A stretch of 64,000 bases of DNA. Source: Heloderma charlesbogerti. Taxonomy: Eukaryota > Chordata > Lepidosauria > Squamata > Helodermatidae. Numbering within the stretch: position 1 is the first letter of the stretch; every line of letters starts with the position of its first letter. The translations under genes were made by a program, and so were the position numbers. Location: the NCBI GenBank assembly GCA_026122225.1, contig JANEZZ010000302.1, forward strand, positions 613,002 to 677,001. Reading direction: 5' to 3'. Positions 34,774-45,717 of the stretch are shown one piece after another. A model generated the notes under the pieces. It had not been told where the DNA came from. It ran no database searches and was given only the letters and a program-made list of their open reading frames with translations.

Positions 34774-35401
34774 TGGGGTGAACCATAAATCTGCTCATGA
34801 CAGCTGGCGTTCAGCATGCGGTATATTCCACCTACAGTTACTGTATCTGCTACCTGAGCGCACACCCACCTGCACAACCCCTCCGAGTGCATGCTCACAC
34901 GTGATGTCACCAACTCTCTGCGTGCAGCACACAGTCCTTGCTATGCTTGTGGAGTACGCTCAACCCACACCCACGCACTGATCAGCGCACTTAGCCATCT
35001 TTCTTCACTCGTTTCTGATGCAGGCACTCATTTACGATACACACACACACACTGCTCCAGACAAACACACTCATCTTAATAGCTCAGCACCCACCTCCTC
35101 TCCTTCCGTTATGCTCAGACAAGCTCCGATTTCCCTTTTTAAACTGAGTGTATTTTTTTCTCTCATGACACCACTGCTGGGTTTACGGGGGCGGAGAGGG
35201 GAGAGAAACTCTTCTCCTTCTTCCAATGTCTGTGGAGCTTTAAGACAAAACAAAAAAAGACAACCCTTTCTGCTCAGAAGGCAACAGCCAAGCCCTCCTA
35301 CCCAACTCTGCATTTCAGTGGGGCATTCTGGACTGGGGAGATCTACAGACTAGGCTCCCAACTGCTTCAGCTGGACTGAAGAGGTTGGAGCAGTGCTTTT
35401 A
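34774..35401. other. no gene recognised
   Basis: CA-rich and otherwise unique-looking sequence. Confidence 0.35.
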
Positions 35402-35443
35402 GGGAGCCAGGGTGGTGCTGTGGTTAGAGTGTTGGACCAGACC
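35402..35443 (+). mobile_element. Sauria SINE tRNA-head fragment
   Basis: GGAGCCAGGGTGGTGCTGTG followed by GTTAGAGTGTTGGACCAG is the conserved 5' head of Sauria SINEs; the body is absent. Confidence 0.6.
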
Positions 35444-35700
35444 AGGACTGGAATAAAGGGCTGGCACGGTCAGGCACCTGCCAAGGGCCCACATCCCAGA
35501 AGAGGGGCCCACTGACAAGAATCCCCTGGACCTGCTCCTCCTTTTCACCATTGCAACCTGCCACTCACTCTGGCCCAGCCAACAGTGGGTGGTGAGAAAG
35601 ACAAGGAATAGGTGCCCTGTGACATCATCAAGCAGGCAATCCTGATTGGCTACTTGGTGCCGTGGCATCACCGTATTCACTACACGGTGCCTGATGGGTG
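35444..35700. mobile_element. unclassified dispersed repeat
   Basis: GGGGCCCACTGACAAGAATC, TTTTCACCATTGCAACC and GTGGGTGGTGAGAAAG in the order seen at 29520-29885. Confidence 0.5.
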
Positions 35701-35752
35701 GAGAGGAAGCCACTTCCAATTAAGTGGCACCAGAACCGCAGCACATATTGGG

Positions 35753-36490
35753 ACATAGGAAGCTGCCTTATACCAGGCCATACTATTTGTCCATCGAGTC
35801 CGTGATTATCTACTCTGATTAGGGGTGTCAGAGAAATCCGAAACAGATTCCAATGGCTTCGGATTTCTGTTAATCCAACCCACAGATTTTGCAGCAGAAT
35901 GGCATCTTCCAAGTCATACGGATGCCATGGACTGGGAGACCTTGGTTTTTTTTTAACTTTCCTGAATTGTACGCAAATTTAGTCATACAAAGATATGAAA
36001 GTTACTGGAAAATACACTAATATAAAAAACAGCAACAGTGTTTTATACATATCTAAATATATATGCCACCAAAAAGCAGCAACAATGTTTTATACATCTC
36101 TCATCTCTCTTCAGCCTCTGCTCTGCACTCTTTTTTTGCCCACTCTGCTCATTGATTGTATGCTGCACTAAGAAAAATATGCAAAGGTTACGAACCAGCG
36201 AACATTACGTAGTTTGTGGGGGGCTTTTTTGTGTACTTTTCCAAAGGAGGAAAAAATTCTGATTCCATCAATGAGCGAATGATAGAATGAAAGACGCCTG
36301 ACAATTGGCAGAACACAGAAAGAGCGTAATCCATTCATCCCTAACTCTGACTGGCAGCTTCTCTCCAAGAGTCTGAGGCAGAGGTCTCCCCGCCACCTGC
36401 AGCCCTAACAGGAGACAACAGGGATTGAACCTGGAACCTTCTGCACCTAAAACATGTGCTTTGTTCTCCAATGAGCCACAATCCATTGCT
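35753..36490 (-). mobile_element. tRNA-Ala-derived SINE split by a hAT-like element
   Basis: The 3' part is at 35753-35819 (ACATAGGAAGCTGCCTTATA..) and the 5' part at 36344-36490 (CTGACTGGCAGC..GGATTGAACCTGGAACC..). Both are in minus orientation and join in the usual order once 35820-36343 is removed. Confidence 0.78.
35820..36343. mobile_element. hAT-like element (TAGGGATGT family) nested in a SINE
   Basis: Termini TAGGGGTGTC and TTCATCCCTA. Flanking 8-bp copies ACTCTGAT (35812-35819) and ACTCTGAC (36344-36351) derive from the interrupted SINE. The interior has AATCCGAAACAGATTCC, GATTCCATCAATGAGCG and GACGCCTGACAATTGGC. Confidence 0.84.
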
Positions 36491-37461
36491 CCTTTCTTGA
36501 AGTGTGTCACCTCACTGGTACCAAGAAGGAAAGTCTTGGTTTAAAGCCCAGCTGATCCCAACATCCATATCCCACCAGGAGGCTGCATCTGCAGAGTTTC
36601 TCATGTTTTCTAACAAACTATCGCTATTTCCAGCACACACAGAGACATTGTCCATCATCCCACAACCACACAGACTTTCTCTTGTCCTCGCCTCAAGTGT
36701 GTGTGTATGTATTGGGGAGAGGGGGTTAGAGGAAGAAATTACACCAAAAATGGCAAGAAATCAAACCACCCAAACATTCAGTGGAATATTATTCCCCCAC
36801 CTCTCCCTTTCAAGCTGCTGATGTGGCATACATGACTATCACAGGTGTGCAGAAACTAGTACCCTAATAAAAACAAAGTGATGGACTGATAACATTTTTT
36901 GTTTGCTGCAGAGTAACGCTTGTTGTTAGAATCCCCCACTTTCCCCAACTTTATTTTAAACCTTTGCATACCACCACCAATATATTTGGTATTTACAGCA
37001 TAATAAGAAAAAGAGAAACACAGGACTCGGCTCCAAGGAGATTATAGTCTAGAGTACAATCATCATTATTCCTGCATACAATTCACATGCTGCTCTTGCT
37101 CAGTCATTTTCTAGTGCACAGTAAACAAGAACACAATAAAATGTTAACATTATGAAGTCTGGTGAAAGCTGTGTGTGGGGTGGGAAGCAGGATTAGTAGC
37201 TGGGCTTTGCTTGAGATGGATGGTTTTGACCCTGAAAGTGACACCTATGAATCTTCCAAGAACAGAGGATTTTATTCTCAAACCAGGTCTTCACCAAGGC
37301 TGGCAAGGAGCACTTTCCTACTTATGAAAGTAAGAACAGTTTTGCTGGATCTGCCCAAGGGTCATCTAGCCTCAGCATTCTCTTGCTAAAAAATAGCCAG
37401 CCAAGCACCTCCATCATTCATAAACAGAGCATAAAAGTCATTATTTGTCTCCAGCACCCTC
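36491..37461. other. no gene recognised
   Basis: Unique-looking sequence. A CR1-type 3' relic (AACAGTTTTGCTGGATCTGC) begins near 37325. Confidence 0.35.
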
Positions 37462-37942
37462 CATAAAAACATAAGAAGAGCCCTGCTGGATCAGACCAAG
37501 GGTCCATCTATCCAGCATTCTGTTCACACAGTGGCCAACCAGCTGTCGACCAGGAACCCACAAGCAGGGCATGAGTGCAACATCACCCTCCCAACCATGT
37601 TCCCCAGCAACTGGTGTACATAGACTCACTGCCTCTGGTACTGGCAGCAGCACATAGCCATCAGGACTAGTAGCCATTGATAGCCTTTTCCTCCAGGAAT
37701 TTGTTCAACCCCCTTTTAAAGCCATCCAAATTGGTGGCCATCACTACATCCTGTGGTAGTGAGTTCCATAGTTTAACTATGCGCTGTGTGAAGAAGTCCC
37801 TCCTTGTATCTGTCCTGAATCTCCCAACAATTGGTTTCATGGGATGATCCCTGGTTCTAATATTTTGAGAGAGGGAGAAAAATATCTGGTACCATCTTGC
37901 TTTGGGTACCAAAATACCTGGAGACTGCCCTGCACGCTCTTG

Positions 37943-37993
<51 letters not shown>

Positions 37994-38528
37994 ATAGCAT
38001 ATGGCCAGGAAATAAGCTAGGTAATTTTAGACTCTAGACTTAAGAGCATAAAAACATAAGAAGGGCCATGCTGGATGAAACCAAGGGTCCATCTAGTCCA
38101 GCACTCTGTTCACACAGTGGCCAACCAGCTGTCGACCAGGAACCCACAAGCAGGGCATGAGTGCAACATCACCCTCCCAACCATGTTCCCCAGCAACTGG
38201 TGTACATAGACTCACTGCCTCTGGTATTGGCAGCAGCACATAGCCATCAGGACTAGTAGCCATTGATAGCCTTTTCCTCCAGGAATTTGTTCAACCCCCT
38301 TTTAAAGCCATCCAAATTGGTGGCCATCACTACATCCTGTGGTAGTGAGTTCCATAGTTTAACTATGCGCTGTGTGAAGAAGTCCCTCCTTGTATCTGTC
38401 CTGAATCTCCCAACAATTGGTTTCATGGGATGATCCCTGGTTCTAATATTTTGAGAGAGGGAGAAAAATATCTGGTACCATCTTGCTTTGGGTACCAAAA
38501 TACCTGGAGACTGCCCTGCACGCTCTTG

Positions 38529-38579
<51 letters not shown>

Positions 38580-39116
38580 AGATAGCATATGGCCAGGAAA
38601 TAAGCTAGGTAATTTTAGACTCTAGACTTAAGAGCATAAAAACATAAGAAGGGCCATGCTGGATGAAACCAAGGGTCCATCTAGTCCAGCACTCTGTTCA
38701 CACAGTGGCCAACCAGCTGTCGACCAGGAACCCACAAGCAGGGCATGAGTGCAACATCACCCTCCCAACCATGTTCCCCAGCAACTGGTGTACATAGACT
38801 CACTGCCTCTGGTACTGGCAGCAGCACATAGCCATCAGGACTAGTAGCCATTGATAGCCTTTTCCTCCAGGAATTTGTTCAACCCCCTTTTAAAGCCATC
38901 CAAATTGGTGGCCATCACTACATCCTGTGGTAGTGAGTTCCATAGTTTAACTATGCGCTGTGTGAAGAAGTCCCTCCTTGCATCTGTCCTGAATCTCCCA
39001 ACAATTGGTTTCATGGGATGATCCCTGGTTCTAATATTTTGAGAGAGGGAGAAAAATATCTGGTACCATCTTGCTTTGGGTACCAAAATACCTGGAGACT
39101 GCCCTGCACGCTCTTG

Positions 39117-39158
<42 letters not shown>

Positions 39159-39512
39159 GATAGCATATGGCCAGGAAATAAGCTAGGTAATTTTAGACTC
39201 TAGACTTAAGAGCATAAAAACATAAGAAGGGCCATGCTGGATGAAACCAAGGGTCCATCTAGTCCAGCACTCTGTTCACACAGTGGCCAACCAGCTGTCG
39301 ACCAGGAACCCACAAGCAAGACATGAGCGCAACATCACCCTCCCACCCATGTTCCCCAGCAACTGGTGTACATAGGCATACCACCTCTGCTCTGATACTG
39401 GATGTAGCATAGAGCCATTCAGGACTAGTAGCCATTGATAGCCTTCTCCTCCAGGAATTTGTCTAACCCCCTTTAAAACACATCCAAATTGATGGCCATC
39501 ACTACATCTTGT
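37462..39512 (-). repeat. tandem array of ~586-bp CR1-derived units
   Basis: Three near-identical units (37462-38046, 38047-38634, 38635-39212) and a partial, more diverged fourth (39213-39512). On the minus strand each unit has (GT)n(GA)n, then a reading with HPMKPIVGRFRTDTRRDFFT and IVKLWNSLPQDVV (a CR1-type ORF2 C-terminus), then a 3' UTR ending CTTCTTATGTTTTTATG. Units 1-3 differ mainly in microsatellite length and single bases (for example GGTACTGG versus GGTATTGG). Adjacent-unit spacing is 584-588 bp at the TAGCCATTGA landmark. Confidence 0.93.
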
Positions 39513-39554
39513 GTGAGTATTCAGAAGCCACTGTATATGGAGGATTCATTATGT

Positions 39555-39675
39555 CAGCCTTCCCCAACCTAGTACCCTCCAAAATACTTTGGACTTCAAC
39601 TCCCATCAGCCCCAGCCAGCATGACCAATGGCTAGGAATTCTGGGTGTTGTTGTCCAAAAGGTCAGGGAAGGCTG
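39555..39675. mobile_element. palindromic CTTCCCCAACCTGG element
   Basis: CAGCCTTCCCCAACC pairs with GGTCAGGGAAGGCTG; inner arms ACTTCAACTCCCATCAG and CTGGGTGTTGTTGTCC. Flanks CATTATGT and CATTAAGC (5/8) may be a decayed TSD. Confidence 0.68.
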
Positions 39676-40029
39676 CATTAAGCTATCATAACTACTAGTA
39701 GTTGCTGATAGAATGCTCTGCTCTGTCAGAATGGATGTGGTTTTGCTGCATCAGCCTTGCAAGTAAGCCCATAAAATGGTTTACCACCCTACAAAAGTTG
39801 TTACTAGCCTATGCACAACTGTGTTTATGGCACATTGGCAGCCTAAAAGGAAGAAGTGCAGTGTTTACAAAAGCTTTCCCTGGTTGGTCTAACCAGACAA
39901 TTCTTAGGGGCCAAAAGAAAACAAGCGGGTTTTGACAACTGAAATCCCATTACCAGATGGCCCTACAGGACACCAAGAGGACTGAAACATGGCAGAATCT
40001 AGAATGTACATAGCTAATTAACACTGCAA

Positions 40030-40232
40030 CAGGGAGGCCCACTGCTCAGTGGCAGACAACATGCATGAAGAAGGTCCCGGGTTCAATCCTTAGCATCTCC
40101 AATCAGATCAAGGAGCAGCTGTTGGGAAAAACCCCGACCTGAGACCCTCAAGAACCACTGCCAGTCAGCACAGACCATCCTGGCCTCAGTGGGCAAACAG
40201 TGTAATCAAACATAAGGCAGCTTCCTATGGAG
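40030..40232 (+). mobile_element. tRNA-Ala-derived SINE
   Basis: CTGCTCAGTGGCAGACAAC, GGTCCCGGGTTCAATCC, ACTGCCAGTCAGCAC and AAGGCAGCTTCCTATGG in family order. Confidence 0.68.
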
Positions 40233-40261
40233 CCAATGCACTGAGTACCTCAGAATGGGAA

Positions 40262-40450
40262 GCTAACTTGGAATTGCCTTGTCTGATTCTCTGCTATTAC
40301 TATGTATCCCTCCAGCCCAGTACTGACTGGCAGCAGGTCTTCAAGGTATTTCTTATTGCCCCCCCACCCCCATCCCTTTTAACTGGAGGTGCCAAGGGTA
40401 GAATTTGGGGCCTGTGGCATGCAAAGCATGTGTTCTCCCACTGAGCTCTG
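40262..40450 (-). mobile_element. tRNA-Ala-derived SINE
   Basis: TACTGACTGGCAGCAGG, ACTGGAGGTGCCAAGGG, TGGCATGCAAAGCATG and CCCACTGAGCTCTGCC, minus orientation, head to the right. Confidence 0.65.
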
Positions 40451-40723
40451 CCACCTCCCTGCTAGTTACAGCCACAAAGCCTTAACTGTTGAAAATGATG
40501 GGAGATGCAGTCTAATGCTTCTGGTTGTGCCCAGTTGGTGAAGACAGGTTTAGAAAAAGCATCTTCAGGTTCATCAATCATCAGCATCTCAGCCTTACAT
40601 CACAGCGACTCAACCGCCATCATTTAGGCTGGATGGAGAAGCTGTGGCCCAGATGTTGCTGGACTGCAATTACGGTCATCACTGACCACCTCCCATGCTA
40701 GCTGGGGGCGATAGGAAATGAAG

Positions 40724-40902
40724 CAGTGGAGGGGGGGTAGTGAATCTGTTCTGGGTTTCAGTCAGAACCAGTCAGAACTCTAAAGGAGTTATCCAAGGTA
40801 TGGAAGCACCTTGGATAGTTCCTTTAGAGTTCTGACCAGTTCTTATTGAAGCCTGGAGGGAATTCACCACCCCAATGACATCATTGCCCCCAGCCTCCAC
40901 CT
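40724..40902. mobile_element. foldback hAT-like MITE (CAGTGGAGG family)
   Basis: GGGTTTCAGTCAGAACCAG and AACTCTAAAGGAGTTATCC are matched inverted by GGATAGTTCCTTTAGAGTT. Ends CAGTGGAGG and GCCTCCACCT. TSD AAATGAAG (40716-40723) and AGATGAAG (40903-40910), 7/8. Confidence 0.8.
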
Positions 40903-40910
40903 AGATGAAG

Positions 40911-42536
40911 TCCAATGACAGCTGGAGGGCCACAAGTCCCACATCCCTGATTTAAACCAAACTCCACTGTCAGGTGAAATAAGATGACAGCGATAAAGAC
41001 AGGGTGGGAATTGGGATGTTTGATTTCCATTTGTAGCTCCCTAAAAGATTCCCTGCAAGTAAACGAATAAACCTAGAACATCAAGGAGAAAGCCCAGCTC
41101 ACTCCCTATCATGCTAGTGTTCTGCTTGCAGATAATTTTTCCATACATTCCAAAATTTGATTCTCAGCAGCCACTGCAGTCTGGAGAGTTTCAGTCCCAC
41201 CTCAGTTTACCGCACGTGTAGATCAGACCTGTAATGCAGAGGTAGCAACGGGAGCCTTAGAAGGATGATCCCTATTTCACACACAAATGTAAGGTGCTTA
41301 GCAACCAGAAAATAAACTACAGTGGAAAAATGCAATTGAACTAATGGAATGTGAACATTGTTGCAAGAAATGTGTTCCAAGAGCCATCTACACTAATCCT
41401 GGAAATGTATGCCTGGCACCATCACATATGCACAGCCACGCTTTACTAAAATAATTTTAAGGAAATCCTTCCCCAAATGAAAAAGAGAGCGATGCCAAGA
41501 GGTCCTTGGCTCAAAGTAACACAGAATTTATATTTGAGTGAAAAGCCACAGTTGTTCACCTGTGGTGAGTAGAATTATTTCCAAGTGACCAGGAAGGAAA
41601 GCGTCTGTGAACTAAAAGGAGTTTTGTGCCCCAGTTTCTGCATGGGAATACAGCACAAGTGACATGCATGTGTAGCCAAAAAGAAGAAGAGTGGACTATG
41701 CCTGAGAACAGAGAAGATGAGCCCACTTTCCTTCCACCATCACCTAGTCCAGTCAGGAATCTCACAGCCACAGTCTTTCCTGCTTCCTAGAAGCAGCAAA
41801 CCCTCCCTCCCTCCCTCCCTCCCTCCTTGCCCCCCCCCATTAACTTCTTGAAAGAAACATCTCAGAGCCCCTCAGAGTAACTGCTGGCTGGCAGCATTCA
41901 AATGCCTTCCATGCAGAGAAAACAATGCACAAGCGCTGTTTGCAAGCTAATGTTTCATAAACTTCATGAGTTTTGGTTGACTGCCCTTTGGGAAGTCATT
42001 TAAAAAATGATTAGCATTTTCATAAGATGCTCCGGGCAGTTCCAGCTCCCCCCCCTCCTCTCCTGTATATTCTTTAAAAGGAATTTTTTTTTTCTTAAAG
42101 CCTTGCTTGGCCAGATGTCATTTGAACTATTTGAATATTTAAGTATCATACATAACCAATGCAGAAGTGCCAGGCCAGGAATAAGACACCTTTTATGTTT
42201 TGAACATGAAGACATGCAATAGTAAGATGCATACATTTGATCAGAAATGGCATCCTAGCACAATAAGAATTGCCTTTCGAACATCCCACCCACTTCTCTG
42301 AAGACACATAAGAAACCCACTTCTTAAATAAAATTGGAATCCTTCATTTGCCTGCAAGTGCCTACAGATGAAATCAGTAAACCCTCTCTGACTTGCTACT
42401 TAACTAACTGTGCTCAGATTTAAACAAGCCATATGAGATTTGTTCCCAATTAATATTTGAAACTAGACATCTCGCTTTCAGAAAACCATCTCTCTGCCCC
42501 AGGAAGAATATAGTGTGCAGCTAACTGCTGACTTTT
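40911..42536. other. no gene recognised
   Basis: Largely unique-looking sequence 1-2.5 kb downstream of IGSF9B exon 1 on the gene's strand, with a (CCCT)n tract at about 41806-41827. Promoter-proximal intron 1 could hold regulatory DNA. Confidence 0.4.
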
Positions 42537-42562
42537 ACACACACACACACACACACACACAC
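42537..42562. repeat. (AC)n microsatellite
   Basis: Thirteen AC units. Confidence 0.9.
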
Positions 42563-43149
42563 GACAGAGGTTCACATTATTTCACCACTGAACGGGAACG
42601 TCTATCTTTTCTCACCTGTTTCTTTGAGTCAGATTAAAAATATTGCTTATTCTTGCATACAGCTTGCTCCTATGTATGTCCAAGGATAGGCTTACAGAGT
42701 TAGTGCTTACACAATGTTTAGCGTGCATAGGATTGCAGCCCTAGTGTGATAGCTTTGTAAAGCAACTTCAACATTAGCCACACAGACCCAAAATGATACT
42801 TAATAAATCTTGCTGGACAACAAAACTGGTCTTGATATGGATAAAATGCATTGGCCAGCCTCATGAATTTCTACTTGGTACACTGACTTTCTGCAAAAGC
42901 TTACTCTGAAAGCATTACATAAGCCAAGCAGCAAGACGTTGTTGTTTTTTTAAAACTAAATAAATCAAGAAGGAGCTATCCCAGTGCTTCAGAAAAGTCT
43001 GCAAAAGACTTACTCAGGTGTTCCTCCGGCATCCCCTCCTGTTTTGTTTTATTAATTGGTTTTACTACATCTCAGAACGCATCACTTACACACATTGTTT
43101 CTCAAACCAATCCCTCTCGAGAAAAGAAGAAAAGCATGCTGGATTTTAA
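42563..43149. other. no gene recognised
   Basis: Contains a right arm of the GCAATCCTATGC family at 42712-42742 (TTTAGCGTGCATAGGATTGCAG); otherwise unique-looking. Confidence 0.4.
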
Positions 43150-44660
43150 AATCTTTGCGAGTTTCTACAATCCCCTCCCACCCTGCGCTTCCCTACTCGG
43201 CGGGGAAACTCCTTACAGAAGGGACGAACTAGGCAAGGCAAGAGCCTCGCATCCTGGCGCAAATCAAGGGATACAGGTGAAAGGGGGGAGGACGAGCGAG
43301 GGAGGGAGGGAGGGAGGGAAGGAGGGAGAGGGAGAGGTCCAGACAGGCAGCATCCGATCGGAGCGGTGCCCAAAGACGAGGCAAGCCAAGAGTGCAAAGG
43401 AAAGGGCGAAGCGGCCGCAGAGAGGGGGAAAGAGCGGGGGGAGAGGGGGGGAAACGTTGTACTTCAACTCACCTTGAGCTGCTGCCAGTCCTCTGGTGCT
43501 GATCACACTTGCTATCAAAGTGGCCACATACCAAATCATAGTACTACCGACCAACGAACCGGAGCATCATCCTAGCTGCGAAGCGCCCTTCGTGCCGGAG
43601 ACCTTTCCATCGCCCAGCCCAGCCCAGCCCGGGGTGAGTGCAAAAGGCGCGCTGCCTCCCCCTCGCCTCTTCTTCCTTCTCATGCCCTCATCCGCCCTCC
43701 TTCTGGCTGCCTCCCCGCCGCTCTCTCCATCCCTCCTCGCCCAGCGCAGCCCGCCCTGCCTCCGCCTCTCCTAGACATGCAGCACCCGGCACCTGCGCTG
43801 CTCGCGGAAGGCGCCGCCAGAGAGAGAGAGAGAGAGAGGAGAGAGAGCTCAGCCAAAGTCCTCTCCGGGTGCGCAGCCTAGCCTGGGCCATTTGAGCCTC
43901 CTTGGCGACGCCCCCGCCGGGCTCCCATTGGGTGGCAGGGAAGGAAGGGGTCCCCGATTGGCTCGAGAAGGCCCTGACAGCGAGGGTGGGAGGGAGAGGG
44001 AGGGCGGGAGAGAAAGAGAGGCGCCCCCCCCTTTCCTCCCTCCTGCCAAGGTGGGTTGGAGCGTGCAATGCACAGAGCCGCAGAATCATGCGCAATGCCA
44101 TGGCGAAGGGACTGGTTCCCCCAATTCTCCCAATCGCCTTTCTGCCTCCCTGCTCATACTGCATGGACAAGTCCCCAAGCGGAGGATGCTCCCGGACCCG
44201 AGTGAAGAGAGTACAGGGAGGGGGGATGCAGCGAGGGGGGGGGAAGGAGGCAAGCTGGGAGGGGGAGGCTGGCTGCGGAGCGCGCAGCGAGGGAGATCTC
44301 CGCAGAGCGCCCCAATGCAGCTGGTGTGGAGGAAAAGGGAGGGGACGGGGAGATGCCCTTTCGCCGAGCTCTGAAGCACTTTCTCTCGACTTCATGCGCT
44401 TCCCACACGCCCGATGACTCTCCCGTCCCGAGTGGGATGGGAGAGCTGTCAGCTGTTTCACCCACTCTCCCTGCCTAGCTTGGCTCCCGCAGTCGAAGCT
44501 CCGTGATTTCCCACGGCGGCTGGCCTGCCTCCTTCCCTTACCTCTAACGACCAAGATGGGAGAGATGGTGCGGTGCGTGCTAGCCTAGAATTCATAGTGT
44601 GCCGCACGGGAGGGAGGGGGGCATCCCGGAGTTGTAGGATGCTGTCGTAAAGCATTCTCG
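43150..44660 (-). promoter_or_regulatory. IGSF9B: CpG-island promoter / 5' UTR region of IGSF9B
   Basis: This is the only long stretch of the window that is strongly GC-rich and dense in CpG, with no obvious TATA box. It covers the IGSF9B signal-peptide exon and about 1.1 kb upstream of it on the minus strand, as expected for a neuronal-gene CpG-island promoter. The 5' UTR and start site lie somewhere between 43540 and about 44600 but cannot be placed by eye. Simple purine tracts lie inside it, including (GGGA)n near 43300 and (AG)n near 43817-43840. Long open frames here, such as 43688-44554 on the minus strand, are low-complexity by-products of high GC. A divergent transcript to the right is possible but not supported. 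Confidence 0.75.
43473..43539 (-). CDS. IGSF9B: IGSF9B coding exon 1 (signal peptide exon)
   Basis: On the minus strand an ATG at 43539-43537 opens 22 codons plus one base. The peptide begins MIWYVATLIASV and continues STRGLAAAQ, a hydrophobic signal peptide that closely resembles the start of IGSF9B (Turtle homolog B) as I remember it. The exon ends at 43473 in ..CTCAAG followed by GTGAGT (43472-43467), a canonical splice donor. The split after the first base of a codon (phase 1) is usual for a signal-peptide exon joined to an Ig-domain exon. IGSF9B is a single-pass Ig/fibronectin-III adhesion molecule of inhibitory synapses. The ATG has A at -3; the in-frame codon five positions upstream is TTG, so 43539 is the likely start. 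Exon 2 was not recognised to the left, so intron 1 probably runs past the window edge. The identity rests on 22 residues, exon phase and promoter context. Confidence 0.82.
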
Positions 44661-44951
44661 CTGACTTTTAGGGGGCTGCGGTGAACGCCACCTAGCAAAA
44701 ATGCCCGTCGTTGTGGTGACTGACAGGGCTGGAAGGGCACCCTTGGGCCCTCCTCTGGAAGTTGCAGTGGGTCTCAGTGTGCTCTTCAGCCCCACACACC
44801 GGCACACCCACCCATGGATTAAGCGACAACAGAACTGGAAGGCAGATTTTGACCCCAGCACAGTATCCTCAAGTGCAGTGTGGGGCTTTCTCCCCTAGGA
44901 TTTGGAAGGCAATTATTCAGTTCAAGGGGTGCCTTTGGAAACGCTATTAGC

Positions 44952-45180
44952 CAGGGCTGGCCCTACAAGGCAGAGTGTGGGAGCTGACAGTGGGGGTCAT
45001 GAAAGGGGAGAAAATGGTTGGTTATTTAATGAATTTAATATTGTAAATTTAAAAAAAAAATCCCAGGGAGTGATGCTTGCAGGATTTTCTGCTGAAACAA
45101 CTTTTTTGTACTATGCACCTTGACTTGGGGTGGGGCGGGGCACTATTTACTGTTCTGCCTCAGCTTGGGCTGGACCTTCT
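44952..45180. mobile_element. CAGGGCCGGCC-family hAT-like element
   Basis: CAGGGCTGGCCCTACAAGGC start and TCTGCCTCAGCTTGGGCTGG end follow the family at 14901-15190; no clear TSD. Confidence 0.6.
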
Positions 45181-45194
45181 AGGGCTCACTAAAC

Positions 45195-45402
45195 TAGGGA
45201 GAACCCAGAGCTCAGTGATAAAGTACCTTCCTTGCCTGCCTGGAAGGTCCCAGGTTCAGGTCCCAGGTTCAGTCCTGGCATCTCCAGGCAGGGCTAGAAA
45301 AAGGCCTGCCTGAAACCCTGGAGAGCCGCTGCCAGTCAGTGTTGACAATACTGGGCTAGATGGACCCAGGGTCTGACTTAATGTAAGGCAGATTCCTATG
45401 GT
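45195..45402 (+). mobile_element. tRNA-Ala-derived SINE with duplicated B-box segment
   Basis: GAGCTCAGTGATAAAGTACC head, CCTGAAACCCTGGAGAGCC body and AAGGCAGATTCCTATGG end. The 13-bp segment GGTCCCAGGTTCA occurs twice in tandem (45246-45258 and 45259-45271). Confidence 0.75.
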
Positions 45403-45717
45403 CCTAGCTCCATGGCCTTGGTGATCCTGGCCGTTGAGAATCCCACCTGCCCTTCCATTCATCTACCTCTGTTCTGCTTTTTGGTCTTGCTACAGTGTGA
45501 CAGACCATTAGGAAGTGGGGTTTATATTAGTAAAATGAGTTCCCCATGTGCACTGTGCTATAAGGAAGGCAGGGTAGGTGGGGCTATCTATCAATAGTAG
45601 AGAATCCCTCACTACCTTTTCAGAATGATATTGGGGTGCCAAAACAACCCACACCTCTTCCAAACCCCAGCAGGCTCCAAACATGTGTGGCTCATACAAA
45701 TGTTCCTGTGCCACAGG

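Larger units (their letters stand above)
1..43472 (-). other. IGSF9B: presumed IGSF9B intron 1 (partial)
   Basis: Everything to the left of the exon 1 splice donor is read as the first intron, because the gene is transcribed leftward and no exon with Ig-domain coding potential was recognised. The intron is dominated by LINE, SINE and hAT-like repeats. If a later exon does lie here, it was missed by eye; a translated search with IGSF9B exons 2-4 would settle it. Confidence 0.55.

Noticed and set aside
37462..39512. CRISPR-like or satellite array
   Set aside because: Regular spacing, but units are ~586 bp of CR1-derived sequence with embedded microsatellites and no spacer/repeat structure; the genome is vertebrate.
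39546..39690. Possible small RNA hairpin
   Set aside because: The inverted repeat is explained by the palindromic CTTCCCCAACCTGG transposon family, present many times in the window.
43540..43554. Upstream extension of the IGSF9B start to a residue read as Met at 43554
   Set aside because: The codon at 43554-43552 is TTG, not ATG. The ATG at 43539 has A at -3 and gives the expected IGSF9B N-terminus.
43688..44554. 288-codon open frame on the minus strand in the CpG island
   Set aside because: Composition is driven by GC-rich and (AG)n/(CT)n sequence (runs of S, R, P, G), no domain is visible, and it overlaps the 5' UTR and promoter of IGSF9B in a different frame from the true signal peptide.
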